Of a stretch of DNA of 64,000 bases, positions 1 through 11,309 are shown one piece after another; position 1 is the stretch's first letter; each line of letters opens with the position of its first letter. The DNA comes from Toxonevra muliebris (lineage: Eukaryota > Arthropoda > Insecta > Diptera > Pallopteridae), in NCBI GenBank assembly GCA_963691655.1, contig OY829327.1, forward strand, positions 67,282,079-67,346,078, given 5' to 3'. The translations under genes and the position numbers were made by a program. The notes under the pieces are model-generated. The model searched no databases, was not told the origin of the DNA, and worked only from the letters and a program-made list of their open reading frames with translations.

Positions 1-493
1 ACATAAACCCGACAAATGTAAAAAAATTTATTTAAATGATTTTTCTTTTGAAAACTGTAAGTTTTATTGAAATTTTCTTTGTAAAACTTTGGAAAAGGGG
101 AGGATGTCGGAATCATCTCAGGGGGTGTCGGGTTAGCCTATTATTTTCATTTGACATAAATTAAGGTAGGACTACAGTTCCTCATGTAAAAAAACAAGAA
201 TTTTTAAGAATTTTTTTTTTAGGGTATTAAAGTCGGATTTTTTTGATTAATACAAATTTTTTTTTTTCAATTTTTATTATAGGCATTTAATCCGTTATCA
301 CAGTTAATTACTCTATTGATCCGAAAAACGGGCATGTTTTTTCATTGTTTTTTTTTTTTCAAAAGTCTGCATATTTTTGGTTTTTTACGATTTTTTTTTT
401 AAAGTACTGATTCCTGTGGGGGCAAGCTTTATCTACAACAAGCGTCTTTTTTTTTTTTGGTTTCAGATTTACCGTTTCAGAGATTAACTGTTG
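1..493. other. AT-rich stretch, no feature
   Basis: Long T and A runs and no open frame that resembles a known protein. Nothing supported here. Confidence 0.5.
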
Positions 494-501
494 GCCATGA
501 G

Positions 502-1064
502 TAGGGTAGCCAGACGTACTGATTTTTTTGAAATACTGATTTTTTTAAATCTCGAAACCAGTACGAAAATGTACTGATTTTTGTATTTTGTACTGATTTT
601 TTCAAATTAATATGTTATGAAGTTTTGCGCTTAACTGTTATAGTCTTAAAATCGTTTTTGCAGACAGTCTCATCCTGTTTGTTTCTTATTCCGATTGTTC
701 ACAAAATAAAATACATACGCGTTGCTGCTATCGAGAGGAGAAAAGCAATATTTTCTTGAAGAAAAGTCGGTTAACGTAAGTTTTTAAATGAGTGAAAGGG
801 ATTTGTTATTAATTGAATTTGATTACTGTCCTCAGATCTCACAATCTTCTAAATATGGAAACTGATACGTAATCAACATTATCTACTGACGAAGAAAAAA
901 AATGTAAAATGAACTCACAAAATCGGAGAAAAAGTTTCAGGACGTTTATATCACCATATTACATTGAAATTACTAAGGAATAAAAGCATTAAAACTGTAC
1001 TGATTTTCACTGCTTTCCAACGTCTAATGTACTGATTTCGCGGTTCAAAAATCTGGCTACCGAC
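502..1064. mobile_element. hAT-type miniature element (non-autonomous)
   Basis: A 563-bp segment flanked by an exact 8-bp direct repeat, GCCATGAG, at 494-501 and 1065-1072. An 8-bp target duplication is the hallmark of hAT insertions. The ends are inverted: the left begins TAGGGTAGCCAGA and the right, read on the other strand, begins GTCGGTAGCCAGA, sharing GGTAGCCAGA. Just inside each end is a cluster of the motif TACTGATTT (about four copies on the left at 517-600, two on the right at 997-1037), which fits the subterminal repeats to which hAT transposases bind. There is no transposase frame inside. The superfamily call rests on duplication length and end structure only. Confidence 0.75.
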
Positions 1065-1072
1065 GCCATGAG

Positions 1073-2327
1073 ACTCATTTTTTCAAGGCTCGACTTTGGT
1101 GTCCTCCATAATTTCAATGTAAAATTAGAATTGAAGACAAAATTTGTTTCCTTGACTAACCTTATATACAAACCAGCTCCAAAACAAATTCTTAAAAACT
1201 GTCGTTTTTTCATATGAAGAAACGTTGATATGAAAAAAAACACTAACTATCAAAATCGTTGAGAAAAATCGGTGTATGTAAAAGCAGACTAGTACTACTA
1301 TACTAGCAAAATAGGCCTTAATTTTTTCTGTTACCTACAGTATCATTAAATTTAAATACAGTCATAAAAGTATATACGTATGTATGTAGGTATATATGAA
1401 TGTATGTAAAAAGACAAATATGTCAACGGCAGATATGACAGCGAGTACTTTTAGCAATTTATTATTATTTGATTATAGCTTGTGCTTGCATTTGCATTGA
1501 CCCTTCAATATAAATTTAAATAACTAACATTTATGGTATATGCTAAATGGTTAAAAATTTATGCTATTGCCAAATGAAAATTAATTTAAAATTTATCGCT
1601 TTGTTAAATTTGTGATTTGGCATCAATTCATTTGTAAACAAACAACAACAAATTTCCAGTTCATTTCAATATGTTTGATAATTTTCGAATAAAAACCATA
1701 AAGGAAAAACTTTTACATCATTTGCATATAGAGTTGACAAATATTTATGTTATATTTACTTATAAAATAAATGCGCATATGAATTTATTTTATTTATATT
1801 AGTTATAATTTAAATCAATAAACAAACATTAGCATTTTGTTTATATGATTAAATATAAGTATTTGGGTTAAACGATTTTTTATCTGGCTGTCATTTTGCG
1901 ATACGAAAGTTTTTCATATTTACATATGTAATTTTTTTTTTTTTTTTTTGGTAAATTGAATTTAAAATTAACACTTTAGGGACAATAAGGCAACCTTAGT
2001 TGGATTATGTGTGTGTATATAAATTCTAAGAATTTTAAGAAGGAACAAGTGGCCATAATGAATTTTCTCTTTTCGGTTATGCTTGATGGCAATCTTCTAA
2101 TAAATATCTTCACCATCGAGTGGGCGTTGACTGGGAAAATTCATCATAAAAGGTAGGTTTTCACCAGAAACCCTTCCTATTGTAGATTTATTTCTTGTAA
2201 GAATTTTATCTACCATAAATGTCAATGCTGGCGTTTTGATTCATAATCATTTTTAATATTTTATTATAATAAAATAATGTTGGCTGAAAATATTTATGTT
2301 TAATCTGTAAGCTTTATTGAAAGGAAA
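1073..2327. other. AT-rich intergenic stretch
   Basis: No gene seen. Short TATGTATG microsatellite-like runs near 1378-1410. A weak inverted pair (CATAATGAATTTTCTC near 2056 against GGGAAAATTCATCATAA near 2136) could mark a small decayed element. Confidence 0.4.
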
Positions 2328-2509
2328 TACACTGTTGGACAAAATAAAATGCAAAATATAATTAAATGAATTCAAACTAAAGCGCGGTTCACGCAAAATT
2401 GGTACGCAGGAAAGTTGCTGTATCTTTTTAACCAGAACCCTCAGAATAACAAATAATGCATTAAATGCTAAGTTTAATATTGTGCTTTGCTACTATAATA
2501 TTAAAAGAT

Positions 2510-3519
2510 TTAAATTTCTTTGTTGTGCAAAAAGTTCCGGGTACTCCTTTTAATGAACACCATCAACCTTTGAACATCCGCTCTGGATACTTTTGCGGCT
2601 ATTTGGTTCCATTTTAGTAACATTGAATTCACATTTTTGACAATATCTGCATTTTTTTCAACTAATATTTTGTAATAGCCCAGTATTTTTCGATCGGTCG
2701 AAGCTGGGGGCAATTGGATGGATTCATATACTTGGGCACTACATCTACTTTATTTGTCTGATACCAATCCATGGTTTTCTTAGAGTAGTGGCAACTGGCT
2801 AAATCAGGCCAAAACTTTACTGGCGAATGGTGGTGACGAACAAATGGCAATAGTCATTTCGAAAGGCACTCTTTGATGTAAATATCAGACGTCATAGAAG
2901 AGGATGTCACAAATGCCCTGGATTTGAGACCACAGCTGCAAATAGCCTGCCACACCATTGCTTTCTTTGCAAATTTATCCATTTTTATGTACTTGAATTT
3001 TGAGGGTACATTACCACGATTCGTTGCCATATAAAATTTTTGACCTGGAAGCTGTTTAAGATCAAATTTTACGTATGATTTGTCATCCACAATAATGCAT
3101 CCATTGAATTTGGTCAAAACATTATTATAAAGAAGACGAGCACGTTTTTTGGCCAGCAAATTCTGTTTGTCTGTTTTATCTGGATATTTTATAGCACGAT
3201 AGCACTTTAGCCCAGCTTTTATGCGTATTCGTCTAGCAGTACTTTTGATGGTATTGAATTTTTTGGCACGATCGCTATCCGATAGTCCGGGATTGCTTTT
3301 GATAGACCTCAAGATCTTTGCCTTTAATTTTAGGTTGGTGGTTCCCGTTTTGTTCACAACTTTTTTAGCTCTTTCAACACTAAGAGTTTCTTTATATCGT
3401 TTTATAACCATACATTCCGTTCTTTTGGAGATATTTAACATTTTCACAATCTTTGAACCAGATCACGACGGATTTTCAATAAATTTGTTCATAATCAATT
3501 TTATATTTGCAGCTACCAT
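2510..3519 (-). pseudogene. Tc1/mariner transposase, DD37E-like spacing, inactivated
   Basis: A cut-and-paste transposase that would bind its element's ends and catalyse excision and insertion. Read on the minus strand from an ATG at 3517-3519, the N-terminal half carries helix-turn-helix-like sequence, followed by the catalytic core: first aspartates in CIIVDDKSYVKFD, then MVWQAICSCG, then the second aspartate in FWPDLASCHYSKK and the acidic residue in QLRPIEKYW. I count 37 residues between the second D and the E, a spacing described in a mosquito group of Tc1/mariner elements. The frame is broken by a TGA at 3463-3465 (probably from TGG), a TGA at 2854-2856 (probably from CGA) and a frameshift near 2690, after which the C-terminal part continues to 2510. 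Length without breaks is about 335 residues, normal for the family. A homologue lies at 28738-29711 and a more decayed one at 14410-15110. Confidence 0.85.
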
Positions 3520-4046
3520 TGTGCACACAATCACCAACTTGCGATCAATTAATATGAAAAATTTATCAACTAACGGTAACGGTATTGTAAACAAATCCCA
3601 GTAAAAAATTTGTTGTTCTTATGACTAGGGGCGACGTGGTGACCACAACAAAGCGTGCCAATTTCGCATAAGCTAAATTAAATTGTTTTTTGTTGTTGTT
3701 GTTTTAGATGTTTCTTTTAAACTCAGGAAAAATCAAAATATTCTTTTTGTTTACATGTACATTTTACAAAAATATTCGCTTTAAATGGATTCAACCTTAT
3801 CGCGAATTTCACCCAAAAATATTTTTAGGTGATTGAAACATTTCAAATTTTTTGATCGAATTGAATTTCCATTTGGGCGAAACTCTGGTAGGTAATTACA
3901 TTTCGAGCGAAAACAAAAATGCGAGGCGAAATATTTTCCACGCGAAACTTACAATAAGTAAATTCATTCAGATTTAAACTAAATCTAAGCTTAAGAGATT
4001 TTTGGTAAAATTTCGCAGACAAACTTTTTATAAATTCAAATAATTA

Positions 4047-4061
4047 CACTGTTCGACAAAA
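4047..4061 (+). repeat. Third Tc1/mariner left-type terminus
   Basis: CACTGTTCGACAAAA preceded by TA, differing by one base from the left end of the surrounding unit and in the same orientation. It could be the left end of a second copy that pairs with the right end at 6544, with the first copy having lost its own right end. Confidence 0.55.
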
Positions 4062-4164
4062 ATTATTTTTTTTTTTTTTTAAATAACAAAGGAGAGTCGA
4101 TTTTGATAGGTAAACTTGGTTTTTGTAAAAATTATTCCAAATTTCACGTTACTGAATTATAAAG

Positions 4165-5419
4165 TTTATAAACGAGAGGCGACGATAACGAGATGCTTTG
4201 AGAGAGGAATGAGGCTCGAAAATTCTTCGAAAAAATAAGACGCCTGACTAACGGTTTGAAGACCGGAGCCTCTTTTTGCGAGGACATAGACGGAAATCTG
4301 CTGACAGATGTCCAGCGTATTATGAGGTTATGGAGGGAACACTGCTCGCAGCTGCGTAATGGTGATGACGGCAATAATCCCGCCATTGGGAAGCTGTTCC
4401 GGAAACCTCAATCCCTGACGGCGTTGAAGTACTGCCGCCCGACTATGACGAGGTTTTAACAGCTATCGCTCGGCTGAAAAACAATAAGGCTGCGGGTGCA
4501 GATGGCCTGCCTGCTTAGTTGTTTAAGACTGGAGGCGAAGAGCTCACAAAACGCATGCAAGAGTTTTCATATAGAATATGGTCGGATGAACCTCAGCGTA
4601 CTCTGCCTAATTCACAAGAAAGGTGATTCCACGATCCGCGCCAACTACCGTGGGATAAGACTTCTTAGCATCGCATATAAGGTTCTAACGAGCTTACTGT
4701 GTGAAAGACTGAAGCCTATCGTCAACAAGCTGATTGGACCTTATCAGTGTGGCTTCAGACCTGGTAAATCCACCATCGACTAGATATTCATACTACGTCA
4801 CATCTTGGAAAAGACCCGATAAAAACACATTATCTTTTCGTCGATTATAAAGCCGCCTTCGACAGCACGATTAGAGATCATCTATACGCCGCAATGTCTG
4901 GTTTTGGTATCCCTGCAAAATGACACTGACAGACACCACCAGCGCAGTGAAAATTGGGATTGACCTCTCCGCGCCATTTGATACCAAAAAAGGTTTGAGA
5001 CAAGGTGATTTGGCACCAACGCACGAGCAGTCAGTGCAGCATTCTCTAACTTAGAAAGGGAGTCTCGTCGAGTGGGTCTAGTGGTGGACGAGGACAAATC
5101 GAAATACCTTGTGTCGACAAACAAAAAGTCACGGCGACTTGGACAAAATGTCACTGTTGGTAATTACAAATTCGAAGTCGTCAAGGATTTCGTTTATCTT
5201 AGATCCAGCATCAACACCAAAAATAATGTCAGCCTTGAGATCAAGCGAAGAGTAACTCTTTCCAACAGGTGTTACTACGGGCTCAGTAGGCAATTGAGAA
5301 GCAGAGCCCTCTCTCGAAAATAACTCCACTTGACCTTACTTACTTACAGAAGCGACTGGCGAGGTTTTATAGAGGCGGCCAAGACCAATCATCGGTTGTA
5401 GAGCCAACTAAGTAAGTAG
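4165..5419 (+). pseudogene. RTE-type non-LTR retrotransposon, reverse transcriptase remnant
   Basis: Part of the polyprotein of a non-LTR retrotransposon, 5' truncated. Recognisable blocks in three frames are the linker before the reverse transcriptase (EARKFFEKIRRLTNGLKTG, 4215 on), AIARLKNNKAAGADGLPA (4460-4510), then CLIHKKGDSTIRANYRGI with GPYQCGFRPGKST (4610-4780), which are conserved reverse-transcriptase motifs. A degraded VDYKAAFDS block follows near 4840. The segment carrying the YADD active site is deleted: the reading jumps to LERESRRVGLVVDEDKSKY (5050 on), then FVYLRSS and VSLEIKRRVTLSNRCYYGL. A second deletion removes the end domain, and only SDWRGFIEAAKT remains before a TAAGTAAGTAGTAA tail at 5407-5420, which resembles the short tandem tails of RTE elements. 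Stops and frameshifts throughout. A relative is on the minus strand at 62455-63500. Confidence 0.85.
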
Positions 5420-6242
5420 TAAATATATATGAGAGGCCTAAAGTAAAATCGAGTAAAAATTTTTATAAGAGCAAAAGTGAAATAAATTTATAACTCAGCA
5501 CAAGATTGGTATAAGTAATATGAATTGGAGTCAAAATGCAACTATTTAAAGTAAGAACAAAAATTATAGGACAATTCTTTTAGAGGAAAAACGGCAGAGC
5601 GATTACACTCTATTCAATTACTGTGCAGGGTACAGGTACAGACCACTATGGTTATATTTACTGGGGAGCGTTCAACTATTGTAAAGAGGGACGCCCCTCT
5701 GAACGCCCCACGATTACTGACCTAAAATGTTGAACTTAACTGGTGAACACAGTAGAAATAATTTTTTTTTTAACGGATAAAATTTGTAGGTCACGGAAAG
5801 TATTTTATTTAAATGTACGTCAAGTACATTTTCCAAAATTCCAATAATCTGGTAAATATAACGCATGGCGGCAAAGATTGTAATTAGACTGACTGTATGT
5901 CAGCCATACAATATGAAGCGGTTGGTTTGGTGCTTTCTGGGTTAATTTGATGTCAGTCATACTTGGACTTCGTGGTCCCATGTCTTCCTCCAAAAATTAT
6001 TCATCTTATTATTTCTAATCTTTTTATTATTTAACAACCTTGGAATATCCCAGAAATCTTTTCTATCTTCTGTGTCGTATCAGCCGACTGACTGCAGTAA
6101 GCCAATATTTTCGAAGGAAATAAACAAATAGAATAACTAAACTAAAACTTATTTTCACGCAAATCCCACTAAGCTGTCAATAGGACTAAACGAATTCATA
6201 AAAGTTAACGAGTTAAGAACATGCAATGAAACTTATAAGAAC
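5420..6242. other. No gene; possible decayed miniature element
   Basis: No coding sequence recognised. A pair GGTTATATTTACTGG (5650) and CTGGTAAATATAAC (5849) is inverted and could be the ends of a small element of about 235 bp, but no target duplication is clear. Confidence 0.3.
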
Positions 6243-6395
6243 TCATGGAGGTGAGCGGTTAAGGTGGTGGCGTGGTATGCAGGGTTCCCTAGTTCGATGC
6301 TCGGCACGATCAAAAATGGAAAATAGCAATTTTCTACCCAGCACCACCTCTTGACTGGCAATGGCAAAACTCTAAGAGTAAAAATTGCTTTAGCA
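6243..6395 (+). mobile_element. tRNA-derived SINE, family 1
   Basis: The 5' part resembles a tRNA gene: an A-box-like GAGCGGTTAAGGTGG followed about 35 bp later by a B-box-like TAGTTCGATGCTC. Downstream is a body (TTTTCTACCCAGCACCACC and GACTGGCAATGGCAAAACTC) that is shared with the copies at 52490-52655 and 12321-12420. That structure, an internal RNA polymerase III promoter plus an unrelated body found in several copies, is that of a SINE. The copy is diverged. Confidence 0.7.
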
Positions 6396-6544
6396 AATAG
6401 GTGAATAACTTTGTAAGCGAAGTTATTTATTTCTCTTGTCTTGTTAATACCTCTGTAACTTTTTCTCATTACGGTTGATTTGTATCACTTACAACGCTAT
6501 TCACCTGGATGATCTAAATGCCAGCCATATTTTGTCCAACAGTG

Positions 6545-7870
6545 TACTTATATACCCATAATCCAATGTGTGAGTAAAGAGAAGAATTTCAAATCACGTT
6601 TTCTTTCTATGCCAAAATATTCTTTGTTTAGAAATCACGCTTTGTATTCATTCAATTACATTATTTTTGGTATTTTACTGAATTACTCTTGCTAAACTTT
6701 GATTACGTATAAGAAAGAATATGATTTGTATTTGTATTTTTGTTTGTTTATTTAATTTTTTTTTTTTTTGATATTTACGAATGTTTTGTGTGTAAAATAC
6801 GCAAACAAATTTCATTTCATTGCATTAAGTTAATTAAATTTTACTTTCATAAGGTTGTAGATTTGTATGTAAGTATATCATAAAAAACAACAGCAAGTAA
6901 AAACCATTTGCAAAAACAACCTGAATATAAAATTAATGTTATCGCAAAATATCTTTCTTTTACTTGTTTTTAGTAGATGTTGTTGCTGTTTTGTTATTGT
7001 TGACATAAAAGTTATTTAAGTGTAATTAATGGGAGGCAATTGATTCGTTTTGCTGCTACCATTATTAATGTTGAATTACGAGTATTGTATATTGAAGACG
7101 TACTGGTCTTATCAAAAAGGAACCATGCAAAAGAACGAAAGAAGCGTAAATGTGTGATATTTTTCTAGAACTGTTTTACAAGTACTTGATGTACAAGAGA
7201 TGTGTGTATGCGACACTTTCTGCAATAGCTGTTGGCATTAAGGGATATAGGCACTTAGGAGGCCAAAAAAAACGATTTTTTCTTTATTGGCATTTTATTG
7301 GATTTTATTGAAAATATTTTACATACATAATGTTTAGTTTTTTAACTTTATTAAAAATGAATTTTCTTAAATAATGATTTTTAAAGTCCCTGTATATGAT
7401 TTCCGGGAAGTCCTCTAAAAAAAAGGCGTCTTGCGGTTAGCATAATATCTCTGGATATTTCAAGTTATATTTGGCGCATATATATTTCAAGTTACATTTG
7501 ACGATTTTGAATTTCGATGCGTTAAAAGATTGCACTTTATATTTTTTTCTTAGTGTAAGCGCAGTATTTTGATAAAAAAAAGCATATGCGGTTTTTGAGT
7601 CTAAAAAATAGTATACTACCGCGAAAACTGTATAGATACGAGCATTAGCCGAGGAACCTATCTTTGGCCTCAGAGAAAAGTTAAATTTATTTTTGTACTG
7701 AAGCACACCCCATGAATCGAGCGATTTTGTTAAAATTTTGTCTACAATGATTTTGGGTAATATTTATGATTTTTATTAAATTGAATTAATTGCATTAAAA
7801 TCGGAATATAAGATCTTATGTACCGAAACTCCAAATTATGAAAGAAAGTATAAAGATAGATAAGAAATAT
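6545..7870. other. AT-rich, no gene recognised
   Basis: No supported coding frame. An open frame at 7437-7706 on the minus strand has no recognisable motif. Poly-T runs only. Confidence 0.4.
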
Positions 7871-7874
7871 CATA

Positions 7875-7940
7875 GCAGGGAGTCGAATCCGGAACTCCAG
7901 AGACAAGAGGCTAGCATGCTGCCACTAGAACACCGAGGCG
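7875..7940 (-). mobile_element. tRNA-like SINE head
   Basis: Read on the minus strand, TTCTAGTGGCAGCATG matches the A box region of a tRNA and GGATTCGACTCCC the B box, with normal spacing. A complete tRNA cloverleaf is not evident, so this is best taken as the head of a tRNA-derived SINE with its body at lower coordinates. Confidence 0.55.
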
Positions 7941-7974
7941 GTCGTTAGACCTATAGGGTAATGTTGGTCCCGAA

Positions 7975-8162
7975 GGGTGTTGTGGCGATTTGTTATCACT
8001 TGGTGGTTTTGTCAAGAAATTTACTTGTAAGCTTTTTTATAATTCTCATTCACTTTATATCGTTGGAAATATAAGAAGGTTATAAAAATTAACCACCAGA
8101 CCAAAGGGGGAAGCGTACTCAGGTAAAAGTCTAGTGCACTACCCTTTAGACTATCGAGGTCA
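7975..8162 (-). mobile_element. tRNA-derived SINE, family 2, copy 1
   Basis: Minus strand: a tRNA-like head beginning at 8162 (CTCGATAGTCTAAAGGGTAG), then CTGGTGGTTAATTTT and a tail ending in GATAACAAATCGCCACAAC near 7979. The whole layout is repeated at 11112-11308, which has a better-preserved B box. Copies differ by many substitutions. Confidence 0.7.
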
Positions 8163-8244
8163 TCTTATTTTTTTGTTAAATTTAGTGCACTATTTTGATC
8201 TTAAAAAATATTCCAAACAATGATGGTAACTAAAATTTTAAAAC

Positions 8245-9060
8245 TACCGTTTTTCATAAAAAATTACTGTACGCTGGAAAAAACGAAAAAGGGGATGGTT
8301 GGATATTTTTTACTCTAAATTACTGAGTTGTAAAAAATTGCTAAGGCTGGTTCCTGCGGTATTGTTAAATTTATTTATAAAAAATTTAAAGCATCTAAAT
8401 ATTCCAAAAATGTATTGATAAATTATTTCTTTGTCTAATGACATTCCAAAGTTTATTTCAAGAGACACATCACAATTTATAAAAAAAAACTAATAAATAA
8501 TCCATTATGCTCACTATTTTGAATAATACTGTTTACAAAAGTGCTTCACTAAAACAAGTTGTGTTTGTAAACCTCTGAAAAGAAACCTCGGTTTATTTTA
8601 TGATGATTTCCAAGGTCTAGCGATTACCGTTAGTGGGCTGGGTAATCTTGAAAAACCTCTAAAAATCGACTTTTTAGTAAGTTATTTTTTGGCCAATTAA
8701 AAGTTCACAAATAATAGCTACTGAAAAATTCTAAGATTCTACATACATTTTTTTTTTAAATCTGCTAGCAGATTCGAGATAATGAAATTTTGAGACGTTT
8801 TTTTCCAGATGGTCCAGCTCATGAATCGTAATCGCAAGAGCTGAAATATTTTGGAAATCATCATAAAACAAGGTTAATTTTTAGAGGTGTACAACAAGAC
8901 CGATCTGTTTTGTGTATGGGACTTGAGGCTCTTTACTGTATACTACTGTACGCTTTTTGAAATTACTATATATAATTTAAACGAATTACTGTATTACTGT
9001 ACAGACCTTAAAATATCATCAAATTACTGTAAAATAATTAATTACTGTACAGTCTACATC
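8245..9060. repeat. Cluster of ATTACTGTA motifs around a miniature element
   Basis: The motif ATTACTGTA or close forms occurs near 8266 and 8321 and then at least five times in 8930-9055. The two groups lie on either side of the miniature element at 8537-8937. This looks like the subterminal repeat arrays of an older non-autonomous DNA element that was later hit by the inner one. No clear outer ends or target duplication found. Confidence 0.4.
8537..8937. mobile_element. Miniature element, copy 1 of a pair
   Basis: About 400 bp that match 17251-17596 along their length: the start AAAGTGCTTCAC, the block TTTTGGCCAATTAAAA, the block GAGCTGAAATATTTTGG, and the end AGAGGTGTACAACAAGACCG. The ends are weakly inverted (AAAGTGCTTCAC against GGCTCTTT). 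No coding capacity. The other copy has cleaner ends. Confidence 0.65.
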
Positions 9061-9080
9061 ACTAATTCCAAAAGAGGCTA

Positions 9081-10540
9081 GGAGCAAAAGTTAATAAAAA
9101 TTTTATAAAAATCAAAAATTCTAAAAATTATATTCATACACGAATGGAAGGGACCTAAGGTTTAAGCCGAATCAGAACGACGAAGTGAAAAGCTGTATTT
9201 ACTTGTATTTACAAAAGCGCCTTTATGTTATGGTTTATGTTATGTAAATAAATCTCTTAAGAAATGCCACACATTATTCAAATCGAATCCTGCGCTCTTG
9301 AAGTGAATTAATTTCAATACATGTTATAAAAATTTCAACTGTTTCACTTCAGATATACTTTCAATAATTTCCTCTATTTCATTTCTTTCTCTTTTTGCTC
9401 TTTTTACTTTAGCACGAATAAAGAATCAAGAATAAAAATTAAAAAAAAACTTTTGATTGAGGACCAGTTTCATGCTCAACTTGCGGCAAATGTATAATTA
9501 AATAGTTCGGAAAAGTGATAATGGGTCAAGGATTTTGACTTCGATAGTTTAAAACTGTCGCATTTGGGACAAGATATAGAAAAAAAATTAGCATACAAAA
9601 GAATTATTCAAATTGTCCTTAAAAAGTTTTCATTTATTGGGTCGATATTTGAATATCCTGCATTTGGAAGATGACTATGTTAAAGATGAATGATGATGAT
9701 AAATTAAATTAGTTTGTTATAAAATTAAACGTACACTCAATAATAAGAATCATTCAATGGGTGGAAAAAAGTACTCACAACACGTTTTAGATTAAAAAAC
9801 GGCCACAATTCACCAAGTTCTTTGCGCATAGGATATGATAAAATGATTTTCAGCTCTTTCACTTTTATTGTTGAAGTTAGGCAATTTAATCTAGACGGGG
9901 AAATAAGTTCCGGATGGCTGAACATAAAATAATTAACATATTCTCTAATAAGGAAGCCGATTTGAATGATAGGTGGGCGTGGTTATTGTCTGTTCTCGAT
10001 GATTGTCTTATCAAATATTTTATTTATGAACTTAGCAGCTAGGGTCTTGGAAATTAACTCACCGATAATTAAAAAAGTCATTAAGCTTAAGATTTTTGGC
10101 GGATTTTTAATAGACATAAAACTTCTTCTTCTATAAACTCTGACTCCGCTAGGGAGCCTAACTACTTAAGTAGTGCATAATCTTGTAGAATTTTAATCTT
10201 TTCTTTGATATTACCCTTTATATATATGGAGGTAAGCGCAGTTTTTAACTGATTTCATCAATTTTAAAGCTTGTTAAGATGTGGGTAAAAGCAAAAGTAT
10301 ATAAGGAAACGTGGCGAATAACCATCAGAGTTAGTTTTCTTAAATTGGAGTATTGAGGAATATAAAAAGATTACTTTACGCTATAGTCTTTATTTGTCAC
10401 TATTTTTGAGAATTTTTTACGTAATCGTCAGTATAATTTTTTCACCAAGATAATGTTGAGGAACCATTCTGCCAGTGGCTTCATTCGATGTCGATGGAAG
10501 ATTACAACAGATTTGGGTGATACAAAAATCATTAAATAGG
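9081..10540. other. AT-rich, no gene recognised
   Basis: No supported coding frame or element end seen. Minor open frame at 9737-9925 (minus) has no motif. Confidence 0.4.
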
Positions 10541-10550
10541 GGAGGATGTT

Positions 10551-11085
10551 TCTGTGCGTTGGAAGGTGGAAATCATGCATAGATATCACTGAACTCTTTT
10601 TCTACGGTTATGTCGGATTCATATCGACTAAAACCACCTCCAGCTCTTTCTTCCATTCTTCCCGCTAGCCTACCCATAGTTATTACTCCGCAGGACTTGA
10701 TTTAGCATTTCAGTTCTCGATCTGTTCCTGCATTTCCGTTCTCCTTCTCGTTCTCTCAGCACTTTTTAGCCCAATCATTATACGCGCAGCCACTGAACAT
10801 CTAGCTTTTAATTTTTCCACAGATTCTCACATCTACTTAGTGAGGTTTGTCAGTGTCAGTTGCCTCAGCTCCTCATCTCGTTTTTCAAGCGTGCACAAGG
10901 AAATAGCACATACCTCGGGTTTTCACTTTCATTCGGACATGTTGGACAGTATGGGTCATTTTCATGTCCGAAGCTGTGCAGGTCCTTAAAGCCCCCATGC
11001 TACATATTGCGGGAAGTTTTTTGGATGAACTTAATTCTAAGTTTTTTAAAGTGGCAGTCAAAGGGCCCATTGTGATACTACATGA
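10551..11085 (-). pseudogene. R1-type non-LTR retrotransposon, 3' end
   Basis: Minus strand. The C-terminal zinc-knuckle-like region of the polyprotein is visible: LHSFGHENDPYCPTCPNES with C-x2-C, and a later cysteine in LFPC (the usual histidine appears as tyrosine). Downstream, after a frameshift, KLKARCSVAARIMIGLKSAE and a short end follow near 10720. The 3' untranslated part contains AATCCGACATAACCG and TTTCCACCTTCCAACGCAC, both closely matched in the 3' end of the element at 21095-22338, so the two belong to related families. The copy is 5' truncated and has frame breaks. Confidence 0.7.
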
Positions 11086-11111
11086 TTGGAACTACTAGTT
11101 TAACGCTGCTT

Positions 11112-11308
11112 CCTAACGGCGATGTGGCAGTTTGTTATCGCCTGATGGTTTTACCATTGCCTACCACTTTCTTATAATTCTCATTCACTTTATATACAAA
11201 GTGAATAAAAGAAGCATATGAGAATTAACTACCAGACCAAGAAGGGAATCGATCCCGCAACCTCCCTGGTAAAAGTATAGTACACTACCCACTAGACTAT
11301 CGAGGGCT
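11112..11308 (-). mobile_element. tRNA-derived SINE, family 2, copy 2
   Basis: Minus strand from 11308: CCCTCGATAGTCTAGTGGG (A-box region), then GGGATCGATTCCCTTC (B box), then CTGGTAGTTAATTCTC and a tail with CAGGCGATAACAAACTG. Same plan as the copy at 7975-8162. It directly abuts the R1-type remnant. Confidence 0.75.
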
Positions 11309-11309
11309 A

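Larger units (their letters stand above)
2330..6544. mobile_element. Tc1/mariner-type unit with nested insertions
   Basis: Perfect 16-bp inverted ends, CACTGTTGGACAAAAT at 2330-2345 and its complement at 6529-6544, each flanked by TA (2328-2329 and 6545-6546), the standard target site of Tc1/mariner elements. Inside are a dead transposase (2510-3519, minus), an RTE-type reverse transcriptase remnant (4165-5419, plus) and a SINE (6243-6395). At 4.2 kb it is about three times the usual length, so it is an element swollen by insertions, or two neighbouring copies. A third left-type end at 4047 supports the second reading. Confidence 0.65.

Noticed and set aside
7875..7940. tRNA gene
   Set aside because: A and B boxes are present but no consistent acceptor stem or cloverleaf could be drawn; a SINE head is the simpler reading. 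The same applies to 40995-41050 and 11112-11308.
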